DNA of 64,000 bases, taken from positions 2,448,157 through 2,512,156 of the forward strand of contig NW_020653945.1 in NCBI RefSeq assembly GCF_003589595.1. Direction: 5' to 3'. Origin of the DNA: Hyposmocoma kahamanoa (taxonomy: Eukaryota; Arthropoda; Insecta; Lepidoptera; Cosmopterigidae). Both the position numbers and the translations under genes were made by a program. The first letter of the stretch is position 1. The number at the start of each line of letters is the position of its first letter. This document shows positions 20,601 through 25,612 of this stretch, piece after piece. The notes beneath the pieces were generated by a model, which was given only the letters and a program-made list of their open reading frames with translations, did no database searches and had not been told where the DNA came from.

Positions 20601-23541
20601 AAAACCACGGCACCCATCCGCATGGAAGGGGAAAGTGGCCAGGGCAAGCGACCACCTCCAGCTCCCAGTGGGAGCAGGGGACGCCCTGCCCGAAAGAACA
20701 AACGGGGTCGACTCCGAGAGGGCGAACGACTTCAAAACACGAGCAACACCCAGGAGAAGGGGGTGAGGTGAGGCCCCCACTGGCTGGCGGGGATGGTTCG
20801 GGACCGCACCAAAGCGGGTCCCTGGACCGGACTCGCAACCCCCTGGAATGGCCCCCCTCCCTTCTAAGAGCAAACCGGCAGACAAGGCGCAGAGGTCCTC
20901 GACCAATGCCAAACGAGCACGCCTCGAAGAGACAATCTCTCCAAGAGGCGAACACAAGCGGCAGAAAGTTGAGAGGCCCGGCCAGAACAAATCATACGCC
21001 GAGGCAACTAACCCCGAACTCATGGCGGTTATTACCTCGGCCAAAACCGGATTTATACGGAGCCTCGATGCTGATACCATACAGGAGGCTCTATGTGAGC
21101 TCCTCGCTCAAGGAGCTGAGGAATGCGGCGAGGATGACGTCGGCGCACAGTTTCGAGGAAAACCCGTCTACGGCGATGGGGCCTTGAAACTGTGGTGTCA
21201 CGACAAGGCCACTTTCCAGTGGCTGGAGGACGCCGTCAGCACCATCAGGCTGCCGTCCGAGGAGCCCCTCTCATTGAAAAATGGGGCGGAGGCTCCCCGG
21301 AGGGTAGTCTGTGGACTTCTAATCCCCGGCAAATGGGAGGACGCGCGCCGAATCGGTCGCATACCTTCGTGGTAGTGAGCCTCCCCGAAGATCTGGTCCC
21401 CACTGTCCTGGGGCATGGCCGGCGCTTCACATTTCAATTGGGCACGGTCTACCTGAGATTCACGTCGAAAAGGGGCTTCTATACTGACGCAGAATATGGC
21501 GTCTACAACACAGGACACAGGACGAATGGACGTTACCCCGGAGCCCTCTACCGTTGTACGCGGATAGACTCCAAGGCAAAAAATCAAATATGAGAAGACC
21601 TGAATGTGGAAAATGTAAACGAGTGATCAACGGCCTGCAAAAACTATAATACATGGGGGAGCTTTTTGAGCATTTTTATGAGATACACCCTGGTCAATTT
21701 CCGCCGGAAGTAAAAAATTTTCGAAATTCAAATAAACAAGATGGCCGCCATACAAATTTCAAAGCCTCCTATCACGGAAACTATTCGAGATAGGTAGGAG
21801 GTGCTCGAAGGAATGTCATAGAGGGTAATACTGGTCAACTGCCTGGGTTAAAAAAAATTCAAGATGGCGATTTCAAAATGGCGGGCGAAGAAAAACTTGC
21901 TTCGATCTTGCTGAAAATTGGCATGCGAGGTTCTTTAGGAGTCCTTAATTATAATTTTGGGTCAAAAATTTATTTTCGCCATTTTTAAAATGGCTGCCAT
22001 ATAAGTATTTTTTTTATAAAAACAGCTGCCGAAAGAGATTTGCTCAGATTCGACTGAAAATTGGCATGTGAAGGCCACTAGAAATGCCGGATAATAATTT
22101 GTGCTCAAAATTTGTTTTTTGCTATTTTCAAATATAGCCGTCTTAGAAGCGTTCATTGGCGGCAGAAAAAAATTGCTCAGATCCCTTTGAAAATTGGCAT
22201 ATGGGGGTGCCTGATAATAATTTGTGATCAAAATTGGTTTTTCGCCATTTTTAAATATGGCTGCTATACAAACTCTTTTAGCGGCAGATAAAAATTTGCA
22301 CTAATTCGATTGAAAATGGACATGTCGGGGTCTTTATGAGTGTTTAATAATAATTAGCAGTTAAAATTAATTTTTCACCATTTTTCAATATGGCTACCAT
22401 ACAAACTTTTTTGGCGATAGATACAAATTTCTTCTAATTCCACTGAAAATTACATGGCATCATAATTTGGGGTAAAAATTTTGTTTTTGCTGTCTTTCGA
22501 TATAGCCGTAATTTATTTATGTAACTCGCTTTGCTCGGACTGAAAATTAGCACGAAAAAATTTCTAAGATTGTTTGATAATAATTAGTAGTTGTAATACA
22601 TTTCTGTAATTTTTAAATATGGCCACCATTAAAGTGCTATTTAATTTTTTTTAAAACAAAATCCTAAGTGCCTAAAGCCTTCGTACGGAAGGAATTATAT
22701 ACGGAGGCGTAATACATTACAAGTACAAGATCTCACAATTGTAAAAATGTAAAGCATTCTTCCCGATGTAGTGGAAATGAGATACTTATTATAGTGTTGT
22801 TGTATCTCAACCATATCTGTTAGATTCCATTTTCTTGAAAGCTATGCCGAAGAGAAGTATTTAGGGGGAAAAATGCCAAACTACTGCCGAATTTCCTGTA
22901 CTATGAATACCAAAACAACGATAATCCAGAATATTCAGACCAAAACCAACTTAGAAATGTTTGTTTCTTAAATTGGCCCAAATCCGGAATCGACCTCCTC
23001 ATCAAGCGCCCATAGCACTAACTGCTGTGCCACCGGAGAGCATGAGCACACCCCGTAAACTGATGATATGATGATATCAAATAAGGGGAAAAAATTGGGT
23101 CGTGGCAGGAACTCAAAGTTTAGGCGCTGAACAGATATTATGTTAGCAATTACACCACCCAAGAGCCTAGCTTAAATGAGGAGAAAAAACGTAATATAAA
23201 CGCTAAAAACTAGTAAGCCAGTGCGAGTTATGAAAGTCGGTCAGTAATACATTTGTAAGAAAACGATAGTCCTGTATGTCGTCATCAGTCGTTGATTCAT
23301 TTAATAATATCGGACAACAAACAATTTGAATTATTTCCCCGTGATGACGTCAAAACACCTTTCAGGACTAGAAGAAATATTTTTTGTGTTTTCTGGCTTT
23401 TCGAGTGTAGTTCAGTTTCGGTATTAAGTTTATTTTTCAAGAAAATTAGACCACGTAAAAGAAAAAACATAAAATTAAGGTTATGATAACTAAATAAAAG
23501 AATAATTACCTTAACATTTGCACAGCGGCGTTTAAAACCAT
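1..23541 (-). CDS. Smg7: SMG7-like nonsense-mediated mRNA decay factor (13 exons, 3' end outside window)
   Basis: Thirteen exons join without a stop: 23541-23510, 17417-17318, 15453-15328, 14925-14807, 14348-14166, 11609-11418, 9904-9752, 8862-8769, 6051-5839, 4380-4203, 3665-3524, 2709-2614, 200-1. Every junction is GT-AG and the codon phases match. The product follows animal SMG7 in order: LDKKVEQDLWN (residues ~58-68), a helix containing SEGQAMLSWLL, YICQHCLVHLGD (~160-171), GQPYNQLA, FPPAPTNLARTL, and PLPEEEELHGFL near residue 500. These belong to the 14-3-3-like domain and the following helical hairpin region. The two phosphoserine-binding residues known from human SMG7, K66 and R163, have equivalents at K72 and R174. 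SMG7 binds phosphorylated UPF1 and recruits deadenylation and decay factors in the cytoplasm. The C-terminal low-complexity part lies beyond base 1. SMG5 is the alternative, but it lacks this close match. Confidence 0.93.
716..981. mobile_element. Harbinger-like MITE in SMG7 intron (TTA target duplication)
   Basis: The ends GGCTGGTTTC and GGAACCAGCC are inverted repeats, flanked on both sides by TTA (713-715 and 982-984). A 3-bp TWA duplication and GG...CC ends are typical of PIF/Harbinger MITEs. The 266-bp body is GC-richer than the intron and has internal copies of TGCGGAT/ATCCGCA in both orientations. It has no coding capacity. Confidence 0.75.
982..2290. other. SMG7 intron, no gene seen; short ATCTATCATATA repeat
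   Basis: This is AT-rich intron sequence between exons 13 and 12. The only structure I see is a small palindromic tandem array of ATCTATCATATA-type units at about 1868-1921. No conserved reading frame is visible. Confidence 0.6.
2295..2592 (+). repeat. Interspersed repeat family B, copy 1 (SINE or LINE 3' end)
   Basis: This copy shares a colinear sequence with copies at 30300, 45098, 50518, 52716 (inverted) and 56634. Markers in order are CTGCCGCCAAGCAGTAATG, GCATTACTGCGTT, ACTTGTCAACTTATGTCTCA, CTGCAACTGTTATGGACAGG, and CACGACTTGTTCGTCCCGTC. It ends in ATGTTAT plus an A run. The fixed 3' end and A-rich tail show retrotransposition. I could not assign it to a named SINE or LINE. Confidence 0.75.
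2614..2709 (-). CDS. Smg7: SMG7 exon 12
   Basis: It encodes NEPELEHKVRAYRLIQLAKK plus LAHLRPEHLTY, aligning with the QQRRIRQQRLISIGKWI region of human SMG7. The donor is TATAG|GTAAGT. The acceptor TTTGAG is weak (GAG rather than CAG). It was chosen because it is the only nearby AG that restores the phase from exon 11 (GA|T). Confidence 0.85.
2785..3270. mobile_element. TIR element with GAGGCGAGACGAG arms in SMG7 intron
   Basis: GGTTTTCCACC followed by GAGGCGAGACGAGGA at the left end is repeated inverted at the right end as CTCGTCTCGCCTCGTC...GGTGGAAAACCACC. A second inverted pair lies inside (TCTCACGCGAGATCGCGA near 2980 and GAGCTCGCGATTGTG near 3150). About 490 bp, non-coding. I found no clear target duplication. 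Confidence 0.65.
3524..3665 (-). CDS. Smg7: SMG7 exon 11
   Basis: It encodes ETVPLPEEEELHGFLPLEEA followed by LKGLRFADHAAWDTYGGRLP. The PLPEEEELHGFL motif is the most recognisable SMG5/SMG7 signature, human SMG7 having PLPEEFELQGFL. The acceptor is GTTTAG. The donor is ACGA|GTGAGT, which overlaps an in-frame TGA that would be read if the intron were retained. Confidence 0.9.
3735..3960 (-). repeat. Interspersed repeat family L (accgacttc / aggaggttctc)
   Basis: This segment contains ACCGACTTCAAAAAAGGAGG then GAACCGATTTCAATGG and TTTCAATAAAACTTGGCA. Related pieces occur at 13130-13355, 50850-51500 and 51900-52080 in both orientations. The motif set is very common in lepidopteran introns. There is no coding region here. 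Confidence 0.6.
4203..4380 (-). CDS. Smg7: SMG7 exon 10
   Basis: It encodes VAVLVWLQWLSTHDQVLL and an Ala/Leu-rich helix ending QQLLANK, matching the VSMDWLRLRP...WPWLISLLNSF stretch of human SMG7. The donor is AACAAGT|GTACGT, the only nearby choice in phase with exon 11. The acceptor is uncertain by two codons: TTAAG|TGT at 4380 and ATAG|ATT at 4386 both keep the frame. The exon is about 68% GC. Confidence 0.85.
4460..5455 (+). mobile_element. Non-LTR retrotransposon 3' fragment (reverse transcriptase C-terminal region)
   Basis: Plus-strand frames with several stops read VKDLGTWLDTELTFREH, then LVRGIIYNPFLLSKVGFMVP and FDSSLDLFACSETKFI. This is the order seen after the RT catalytic core in Jockey/CR1-like elements. 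The copy ends in an AATAAATAAATAAG tail near 5450. It is a 5'-truncated dead copy sitting in the SMG7 intron opposite to gene orientation. Confidence 0.75.
5556..5657. repeat. ACGC / CA microsatellite
   Basis: About 100 bp of (ACGC)n passing into (CA)n in the SMG7 intron. The minus-strand frame of Val-Cys repeats over it is an artefact of the microsatellite. Confidence 0.9.
5839..6051 (-). CDS. Smg7: SMG7 exon 9
   Basis: Seventy-one codons from MAVVIIWLVHSS to ARESPIVAKR, phase 0 at both ends. It matches the HVTVINLFQLHHL region of human SMG7 followed by a low-identity Ala/Leu helix. The acceptor is AATATTCAG. The donor CGT|GTATAT was preferred over C|GTGTAT because it fits exon 10. Confidence 0.82.
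6157..6556. other. Assembly gap (400 N)
   Basis: Exactly 400 unknown bases, probably a nominal gap. It interrupts the minus-strand non-LTR retrotransposon after its YKYIQAALQY segment, so the RT active site (usually Y-x-D-D) cannot be seen. Confidence 0.97.
6557..8095 (-). mobile_element. Non-LTR retrotransposon: endonuclease C-part plus reverse transcriptase, 5'-truncated
   Basis: A long minus-strand frame is open from about 8093 into the gap. It begins REHYEGGGVCLMIKDS, then IVIGGDFNVN, IDLIFTNN and GLCDHKAI, which are motifs of an apurinic-type endonuclease. It continues with HGIDEIPPSLLK, NYRPIAILPSFSKVLEKA and GFRKTKSTTLA, which are RT domains up to block 3. It has no frameshift in about 510 codons, so it is a young insertion. 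It lacks the 5' part of the endonuclease and the 3' end is hidden by the gap. It most resembles Jockey/CR1-type LINEs; the clade is not certain. It sits in the SMG7 intron between exons 9 and 8, in the same orientation as the gene. Confidence 0.88.
8098..8554 (-). mobile_element. P3: 5' end of a DNA transposon (family P), split by a nested MITE
   Basis: It ends at CACTTCTACTGTATTTATTG, the same terminus as the elements at 13778-14160 and 16166. It also shares GCGAAAGTGGCAGACTGAGC and AATAAGGCATTTTT. The terminus is interrupted by the family A element at 8250-8535. The interior end is cut by the LINE at about 8095. Confidence 0.7.
8250..8535. mobile_element. MITE family A, copy 1 (8-bp target duplication ACTTCTAC)
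   Basis: The ends CATTGACTTA and TAAGTCAATG are inverted repeats flanked by perfect ACTTCTAC at 8242-8249 and 8536-8543. The 286-bp body starts GGACGTCGGGTCCGCGC and ends TTAGACCCGTCGTCC. An 8-bp duplication fits the hAT or P superfamilies. It has no coding capacity. Confidence 0.92.
8769..8862 (-). CDS. Smg7: SMG7 exon 8
   Basis: It encodes LETASTIVESLNSSLTALV then ATDSFESMTLIK. It corresponds to the LEEQFKRLLFQKAFNSQQLVH helix of human SMG7. The acceptor is CTTGTAG and the donor AAG|GTAGAG. One nucleotide of phase joins it to exon 7 (GA|G). Confidence 0.82.
8940..9190. repeat. Palindromic CAATTAATTG cluster with a CCTAA tract
   Basis: Several near-palindromic units of the form GCAATTAACAATTAATTAAT / ATTAATTGTTAATTGC lie head to tail at 8935-9045 and again at 9130-9180. 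Between them, 9044-9060 reads CTAACCTAACCTAACC, three copies of the insect telomere pentamer. The tract probably forms cruciforms or is slippage-derived. It is non-coding. Confidence 0.7.
9221..9372 (-). mobile_element. tRNA-headed SINE family C, inverted copy
   Basis: Read on the minus strand it has CCCAGGTTCGGTTCCCGGGC (B-box-like), then GGGAGAAATATTTGTATGGC, CATTTATTTCTCTCGTGAG, CCATGGCACCCGCGACACAG and a tail GGGCTATGTTGAGTGTG. The copy at 9520-9700 is the same sequence on the plus strand, and 52560-52715 is a third copy. Confidence 0.82.
9520..9705 (+). mobile_element. tRNA-headed SINE family C, direct copy
   Basis: It contains CAGGTTCGATTCCCGGGCCG (B box of a tRNA-derived promoter), then the same body as 9221-9372 in opposite orientation, ending GGCTATGTTGATTGTGAGCG then TTATTA. 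It ends only 47 bp from SMG7 exon 7. Confidence 0.85.
9752..9904 (-). CDS. Smg7: SMG7 exon 7
   Basis: It encodes RELKGLSVLPVLPGVTPAPA, then ETVAGAAGRLDAHAYVSGLI and RAMHLIHNVE. The final part aligns with DFIKAFIKFHGHVYLSKSLE of human SMG7. The Pro/Ala/Gly-rich first half looks like an insect-specific loop. The acceptor is TTCCAG and the donor GAAGA|GTAAGT. Confidence 0.85.
10140..10620 (-). mobile_element. Non-LTR retrotransposon fragment (RT C-terminus)
   Basis: On the minus strand 10600-10425 reads RFSGTFLCRTVDKWNSLPG then HLFPPSYDMWSFKRGAKRHL and GMQGGGG, with a stop at 10427-10425. W-N-SLP-...-FP..YD..SFKRG..R.L is the usual last motif of Jockey-like ORF2 proteins. The remainder to 10140 is its 3' tail. 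Confidence 0.75.
10621..11410. other. SMG7 intron, nothing recognised
   Basis: AT-rich intron between exons 7 and 6. No conserved frame, terminal repeat or tRNA-like head is visible. Confidence 0.55.
11418..11609 (-). CDS. Smg7: SMG7 exon 6
   Basis: It encodes HALVLSAHSGQPYNQLALVW then an Arg-rich RRGRRLGALYWHVRSLLV and RAPFPPAPTNLARTLQ with an Ala run. It aligns with NGQPYNQLA...YYCRSIAVKFPFPAASTNL of human SMG7, the TPR-like hairpins after the 14-3-3-like core. The acceptor is TTCATAG and the donor CAGCAC|GTGAGT. The exon is about 70% GC, with long open frames on the other strand that are shadows. Confidence 0.9.
11856..13085. mobile_element. MITE family A, long form (1.23 kb; target duplication CTTGGAGG)
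   Basis: The ends CACTGACCTG and GTAGGTCAATG match the family A termini, with perfect CTTGGAGG at 11848-11855 and 13086-13093. The first ~130 bp and last ~165 bp match the short copies. The middle ~930 bp is unique in this window and AT-rich, with no long frame. It may be the parent form or a copy with captured filler. Confidence 0.88.
13130..13355 (+). repeat. Interspersed repeat family L copy
   Basis: It contains ACCGACCTCTAAAAAGT, then CACCCTTAGATGTGG, TTTTCCAACAAAAAA and CCACCTTTTTTGAAGCCGATT. It is colinear with 50860-51300. Confidence 0.55.
13436..13740. repeat. Partial duplication with GTCAGGATGGCTGGTCGCC
   Basis: CCGTCAGGATGGCTGGTCGC near 13441 recurs as ACGTCAGGAGGGCTGGTCGC near 13595, each followed by AATTGCTACCTATTTACT-type sequence. 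It is a diverged ~155-bp tandem duplication in the intron. Confidence 0.5.
13778..14160 (-). mobile_element. P1: family P DNA transposon end, 5 bp from SMG7 exon 5 donor
   Basis: Read on the minus strand it begins CAATAAATACAGTAGAAGTG at 14160, contains the palindrome ATAGGTCTTGAAAGACCTAT, then an ATG followed by PYCAALECKYDSR. It is colinear with the plus-strand copy starting at 16166. The short Cys-x4-Cys start after Met-Pro faintly resembles a THAP domain, as in P elements, but stops follow quickly. Confidence 0.65.
14166..14348 (-). CDS. Smg7: SMG7 exon 5
   Basis: It encodes RRASLLGWVEGWGAGGSGSG, a Gly/Ala/Pro linker, then RYICQHCLVHLGDLARYRQQ and LRVAHTFY. The second half is nearly identical to human SMG7 and carries R174, equivalent to phosphate-binding R163. 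The acceptor is TTTGTCAG and the donor CTACAG|GTATG, beyond which transposon sequence begins at once. Confidence 0.92.
14807..14925 (-). CDS. Smg7: SMG7 exon 4
   Basis: It encodes NPLRSEGQAMLSWLLQAATG then FYLCLLHQICTTFKLDLPF. Human SMG7 has NPNRSEVQANL...FNVDLPCR here. The acceptor is TTCCAG and the donor TTTAG|GTAAGG. Confidence 0.93.
15328..15453 (-). CDS. Smg7: SMG7 exon 3
   Basis: It encodes VYQKVLVLDLDYALDKKVEQ, DLWNIGFKQQIEAL and QAISKDRK, in phase 0 at both ends. This is the most conserved SMG7 helix pair and holds K72, equivalent to human K66. The acceptor is TTGCAG and the donor AAG|GTACAT. Confidence 0.94.
16166..17120 (+). mobile_element. P2: family P DNA transposon end, disrupted
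   Basis: It begins CAATAAATACAGTAGAAGTG, shares the ATAGGTCTTGAAAGACCTAT palindrome and the start ATGCCTTATTGTGCTG with P1, and matches it to about 16436. Homology resumes at 16893 (ATATAGTCACTTCTTTTTTG, AGAACTAAATTAATAAC) and again near 17092 (AACAATCCAGAATTTG). The interval 16437-16890 is an insertion of unknown type with an AATAAATTTT near 16780, and 16965-17090 is another. Confidence 0.65.
17318..17417 (-). CDS. Smg7: SMG7 exon 2
   Basis: It encodes EADELKEKILKFKSGTSMLQ and ERSIWATQQQLQK, the first helices of the 14-3-3-like domain. The first base completes Arg11 (AG|G). The acceptor is TGAAACAG and the donor AAAAG|GTAAAC. Confidence 0.9.
17420..18889. other. SMG7 intron 1, no gene seen
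   Basis: AT-rich intron. A weak repeated motif (TTACCACTGGCAACAAATGG and variants) occurs at 17560-17710. A GC-richer palindromic stretch (GTACAACACGTGCATAAAAC ... GGGTTTTATGAACGAGTTAT) lies at 18415-18530 and looks like a mobile-element relic. No conserved frame. Confidence 0.5.
19522..19887 (+). pseudogene. ORF1-like start of a retrotransposon
   Basis: It begins MDSANQSKTINHPKPVVLEG, then is rich in Pro, Thr, Ser and Lys, with no recognisable domain. After about residue 90 the reading frame runs into sequence that belongs to the R1-type fragment. I treat it as the N-terminal part of an ORF1 cut by another element. Confidence 0.4.
19797..20304 (+). pseudogene. R1-clade ORF2 C-terminus, frameshifted
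   Basis: Three frames together give RMRDRWKEGLADPPYG, then LVQVQTGHGCFGHYLHKVAR with ECGAADDTAQHTLEVC (Cys/His knuckle), then DEQRRTLTGTVGQDLSLPSV and SWKALASFCAEVMSQKEVAE. This is the conserved tail of R1/TRAS LINEs. At least two frameshifts (near 19930 and 20075) make it inactive. Confidence 0.82.
20848..21375 (+). pseudogene. DUF4780-like ORF of a retroelement
   Basis: 175 codons from MAPLPSKSKPADKAQ. A basic, Ser-rich N-terminus leads to SYAEATNPELMAVI, then KPVYGDGALKLWCHDKATFQ and VVCGLLIPGKWEDA. Similar proteins with DUF4780 are frequent in insect mobile elements. The homologous continuation TFVVVSLPEDLVPTVLGH is in another frame at 21366, so part has been deleted. Confidence 0.55.
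21720..22640. repeat. Diverged tandem repeat, period about 98-143 bp
   Basis: CTGAAAATTGGCATG-type starts occur at 21911, 22054, 22187, 22310, 22442 and 22540. Each is followed by GATAATAATTTGTG, TCAAAATTTG, CGCCATTTTTAAATATGGC, then TGCCATACAAAC and GCGGCAGA. The spacing is 143, 133, 123, 132 and 98 bp, so it is an old minisatellite with indels. It starts from a GATGGCCGCCATAC module near 21740. Confidence 0.82.
22650..22965. other. SMG7 intron 1, nothing recognised
   Basis: AT-rich sequence between the tandem repeat and a SINE head. No frame or terminal repeat seen. Confidence 0.5.
22968..23040 (-). mobile_element. tRNA-derived SINE head
   Basis: The minus strand reads GGTGGCACAGCAGTTAGTGC (A-box-like) and, about 30 bp on, GGAGGTCGATTCCGG (B-box-like). 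The order and spacing are those of a tRNA-derived Pol III promoter, but the sequence cannot fold as a normal tRNA, so a SINE head is more likely than a tRNA gene. Confidence 0.65.
23510..23541 (-). CDS. Smg7: SMG7 exon 1 (start codon)
   Basis: It encodes MVLNAAVQML and the first two bases of Arg11. This ATG at 23541 was chosen over the upstream ATG at 23575 because only this frame joins exon 2 without a stop and gives the VQMLREADELKEKI helix expected at the SMG7 N-terminus. The donor is AAG|GTAATT. The 5' end of the mRNA is not known. Confidence 0.85.
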
Positions 23542-23575
23542 TTTGATAGAGGCTTAGAGCCTCAATATTTGTCAT
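23510..23575 (-). promoter_or_regulatory. Out-of-frame upstream AUG overlapping the SMG7 start
   Basis: ATG at 23575 opens MTNIEALSLYQNGFKRRCAN and, after splicing to exon 2, ends within three codons (GGA GGC TGA). It spans the true start at 23541 in another frame. If the mRNA begins upstream of 23575, this uORF would limit SMG7 translation. Confidence 0.5.
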
Positions 23576-23869
23576 AGCATTAGGGAATAAATCAAAATAA
23601 TATTACAATAATGGAAGGAAAAATTCTAAAAACAATCGAGATCCATGCACTTTTGTCAAAAAACTACCAAAATTTTGACGTTTCAATGTTAGAAAAAAAA
23701 AACAGTTTGGATACACACGTACTTCACAGAGAATTAATGGAATTCATTTGTGTTTTGCTAACTTTATAGCGCCATGGCATGGTAAGGTGTTGAGTAATTT
23801 TCCGGAAAAATTCCCGAAAAGTTGGAAAGTTTAAAAAAAATTAAAATTTATGATTCGGAAGGCTCATTA

Positions 23870-24010
23870 CTACCTTAGAGGATGGAAAAAAATTAAAGAA
23901 AAGGGCTGCCTTATCTACGGAATAAACGTACCTACTTAAACCAAAAATGTCTACCACAAATGTCGAATTTAGTGTTGTACCATAATCATAAGTCAATATC
24001 GACATGCAAA
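23870..24010 (+). repeat. Interspersed repeat family K, copy 1
   Basis: It starts CTTAGAGGATGGAAAAAAAT and shares CTACGGAATAAACGTACCTA and a CGACATGCAAATGTATGG motif with 40523-40690. AGAGGATGGAAA ends also occur near 16880, 46905 and 50085. Confidence 0.55.
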
Positions 24011-24099
24011 TGTATGGCTTGAATGTTGAAACTGTTTTCTATGTTTGCAAAGTATAGTTTACTGTAATCAAAATATGATTAATACTAGCCTATTATTAC

Positions 24100-24715
24100 T
24101 GTAGGGTTACTACATTAATTTAGATAAATAGAATTATATTATTTTAATTTATAATTTTTAATTAATTATATAAGTGCATATTTCTACTTACTCTTTATAT
24201 TTATATACATATCATTAAAATATTGCTGTTTAATGTGTAAGATAAATAATTTATATAGCTTCATATAATACATAACTATAAATATAATACATATGTAACA
24301 GTACTTTAAATGTGTAAAGTAAAATCTAAAATATGTGTAATAGATATAGCATACAGACGTACAAGCGCATTGTGTTTTGTTATTAGATATTTGTGCGCGT
24401 CCACCGACCGGGAACGAGAGGCGGAGCCGAGCGCGGCAGTGGCATGACGACGTAGCCGAGTCGCTTCTTTGCTTTCGAGTGGAATGCGTGTCGTATGCTA
24501 AGTAATCTCGGCTACCCCGCTATTTTATTTATTTTTACGAGCTATTGCTAACCGACGCAATTTGTGTTCGATATTTCCTATATGTTCCTTCTGCTTTAAA
24601 CTCTTATCTTCCTTCTGTGCTTGTGTAATCTCTGTGTTGTTTCCGTGAACGAATAAGCTGTAAATAGTAATTTTTATGAGTATCATTCCGCGGAACCACT
24701 ACTGACGATTCTACA
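24100..24715. mobile_element. Solo LTR with ATTAC target duplication
   Basis: The sequence starts TGTAGGGTTAC and ends GATTCTACA, so its tips TGTAG/CTACA are perfect inverted repeats. It is flanked by ATTAC at 24095-24099 and 24716-24720. The 616-bp unit has an AT-rich first half, a GC-rich middle, and a T-rich stretch. TG..CA ends and a 5-bp duplication define an LTR left after recombination between two LTRs. The superfamily cannot be told without the internal region. Confidence 0.8.
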
Positions 24716-25154
24716 ATTACTAGGCAAGTAATGATCCATTTTAATCAAAATTAAATATAAAATTATTTACCAATAAATGTAACGATGGAATTGCATTATC
24801 GTATATATCGTATCGTATTTTTGATGTTTTATTTAGCTTGAATTATAAAATAAACTTTTTTTAAAGCCACATAGAGAAAAACGAGATTCAAAACGATTCA
24901 ACGCGAAAAAACCAACGACCACACCACCACCACTCTTGTTATTGGCTTCATCGTTTTCATACAGTAGCTTTCACATATTTTGATAGGTGTCAACGTGAAA
25001 TTATGGAAAAATAGAGGAAAATATCCGGAAGATATTTATTTTTCAGAAAAATATGTCTTGAGAAAAATGTAAATTTTTCCATGACCCTAATATTAAAATT
25101 ACCTCTAATATTGCGACTGAATGACAAAAGCTCATTGACATTTGCAATGGACGA

Positions 25155-25612
25155 GTTGTATTTGTTTCAACTCGAGTTATTCGAGTTACCTTAACTACTA
25201 ACTCGAGTTAACTCGACTCGGTGTTTAACAGAGCAACCGCGAGGTGCGAGACGAACTCGAACCGACGATTCACCGAGTTGGACACGATCGGCCGGCCGAC
25301 CGCGACTCGAGCGTGACCGAAGGTCACCGAATCGACCGAGCTAGCTCGAGTTTACAAAGTGAATTAGTGAAGCTCGAGTTGACTCGTTGTGGGAGTAAAC
25401 TCGAGTTAAATAACTCGGCTCGCCCATCGCTCGCGACTCGAGCGTGCTCTGAAGGTCACCGACGCGTTGTATGAAAGTATGAATGAAGTACATATTCGGT
25501 TCGGCGCCAGGCGGGGCGGGTCAATCGAGCTAGCTCGAGTTCATGAAAAAGTAACTCGAGTTGAGTCGTTATAGGAGTAACTCGTTTTAAATAACTCTAC
25601 TCGCCCATCGCT
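25155..25612. repeat. Cluster of nine CTCGAG motifs upstream of BTB gene 1
   Basis: CTCGAG occurs at 25171, 25202, 25306, 25345, 25373, 25400, 25437, 25534 and 25555, mostly within AACTCGAGTT or AGCTCGAGTT. Two diverged copies of a unit (GAGCTAGCTCGAGTT ... ACTCGCCCATCGCT) lie at 25337-25432 and 25525-25612. The block is GC-rich. It ends about 250 bp before the first coding exon of the BTB gene. Confidence 0.75.

Larger units (their letters stand above)
18890..21645 (+). mobile_element. GC-rich composite of non-LTR retrotransposon pieces
   Basis: A 2.7-kb block of much higher GC than its surroundings in SMG7 intron 1. In order: a leader-like region with ACGGGGTGAGTATGTGCGG; an ORF1-like start at 19522; the C-terminal end of an R1/TRAS-type ORF2 (19797-20304) and its 3' region; and a second ORF with DUF4780-like content (20848-21375) broken after IGRIP. 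The pieces are not in normal LINE order, so this is nested insertion or rearrangement. Confidence 0.75.

Noticed and set aside
20352..21080. 242-codon minus-strand ORF
   Set aside because: It runs antisense through retroelement ORFs and their 3' region and has no recognisable domain. High GC makes long shadow frames common.
23297..23575. 92-codon frame starting MTNIEALSLYQNG as the SMG7 N-terminus
   Set aside because: Joined to exon 2 it meets a stop after two codons. The ATG at 23541 gives a continuous SMG7-like start. Kept only as a possible uORF.
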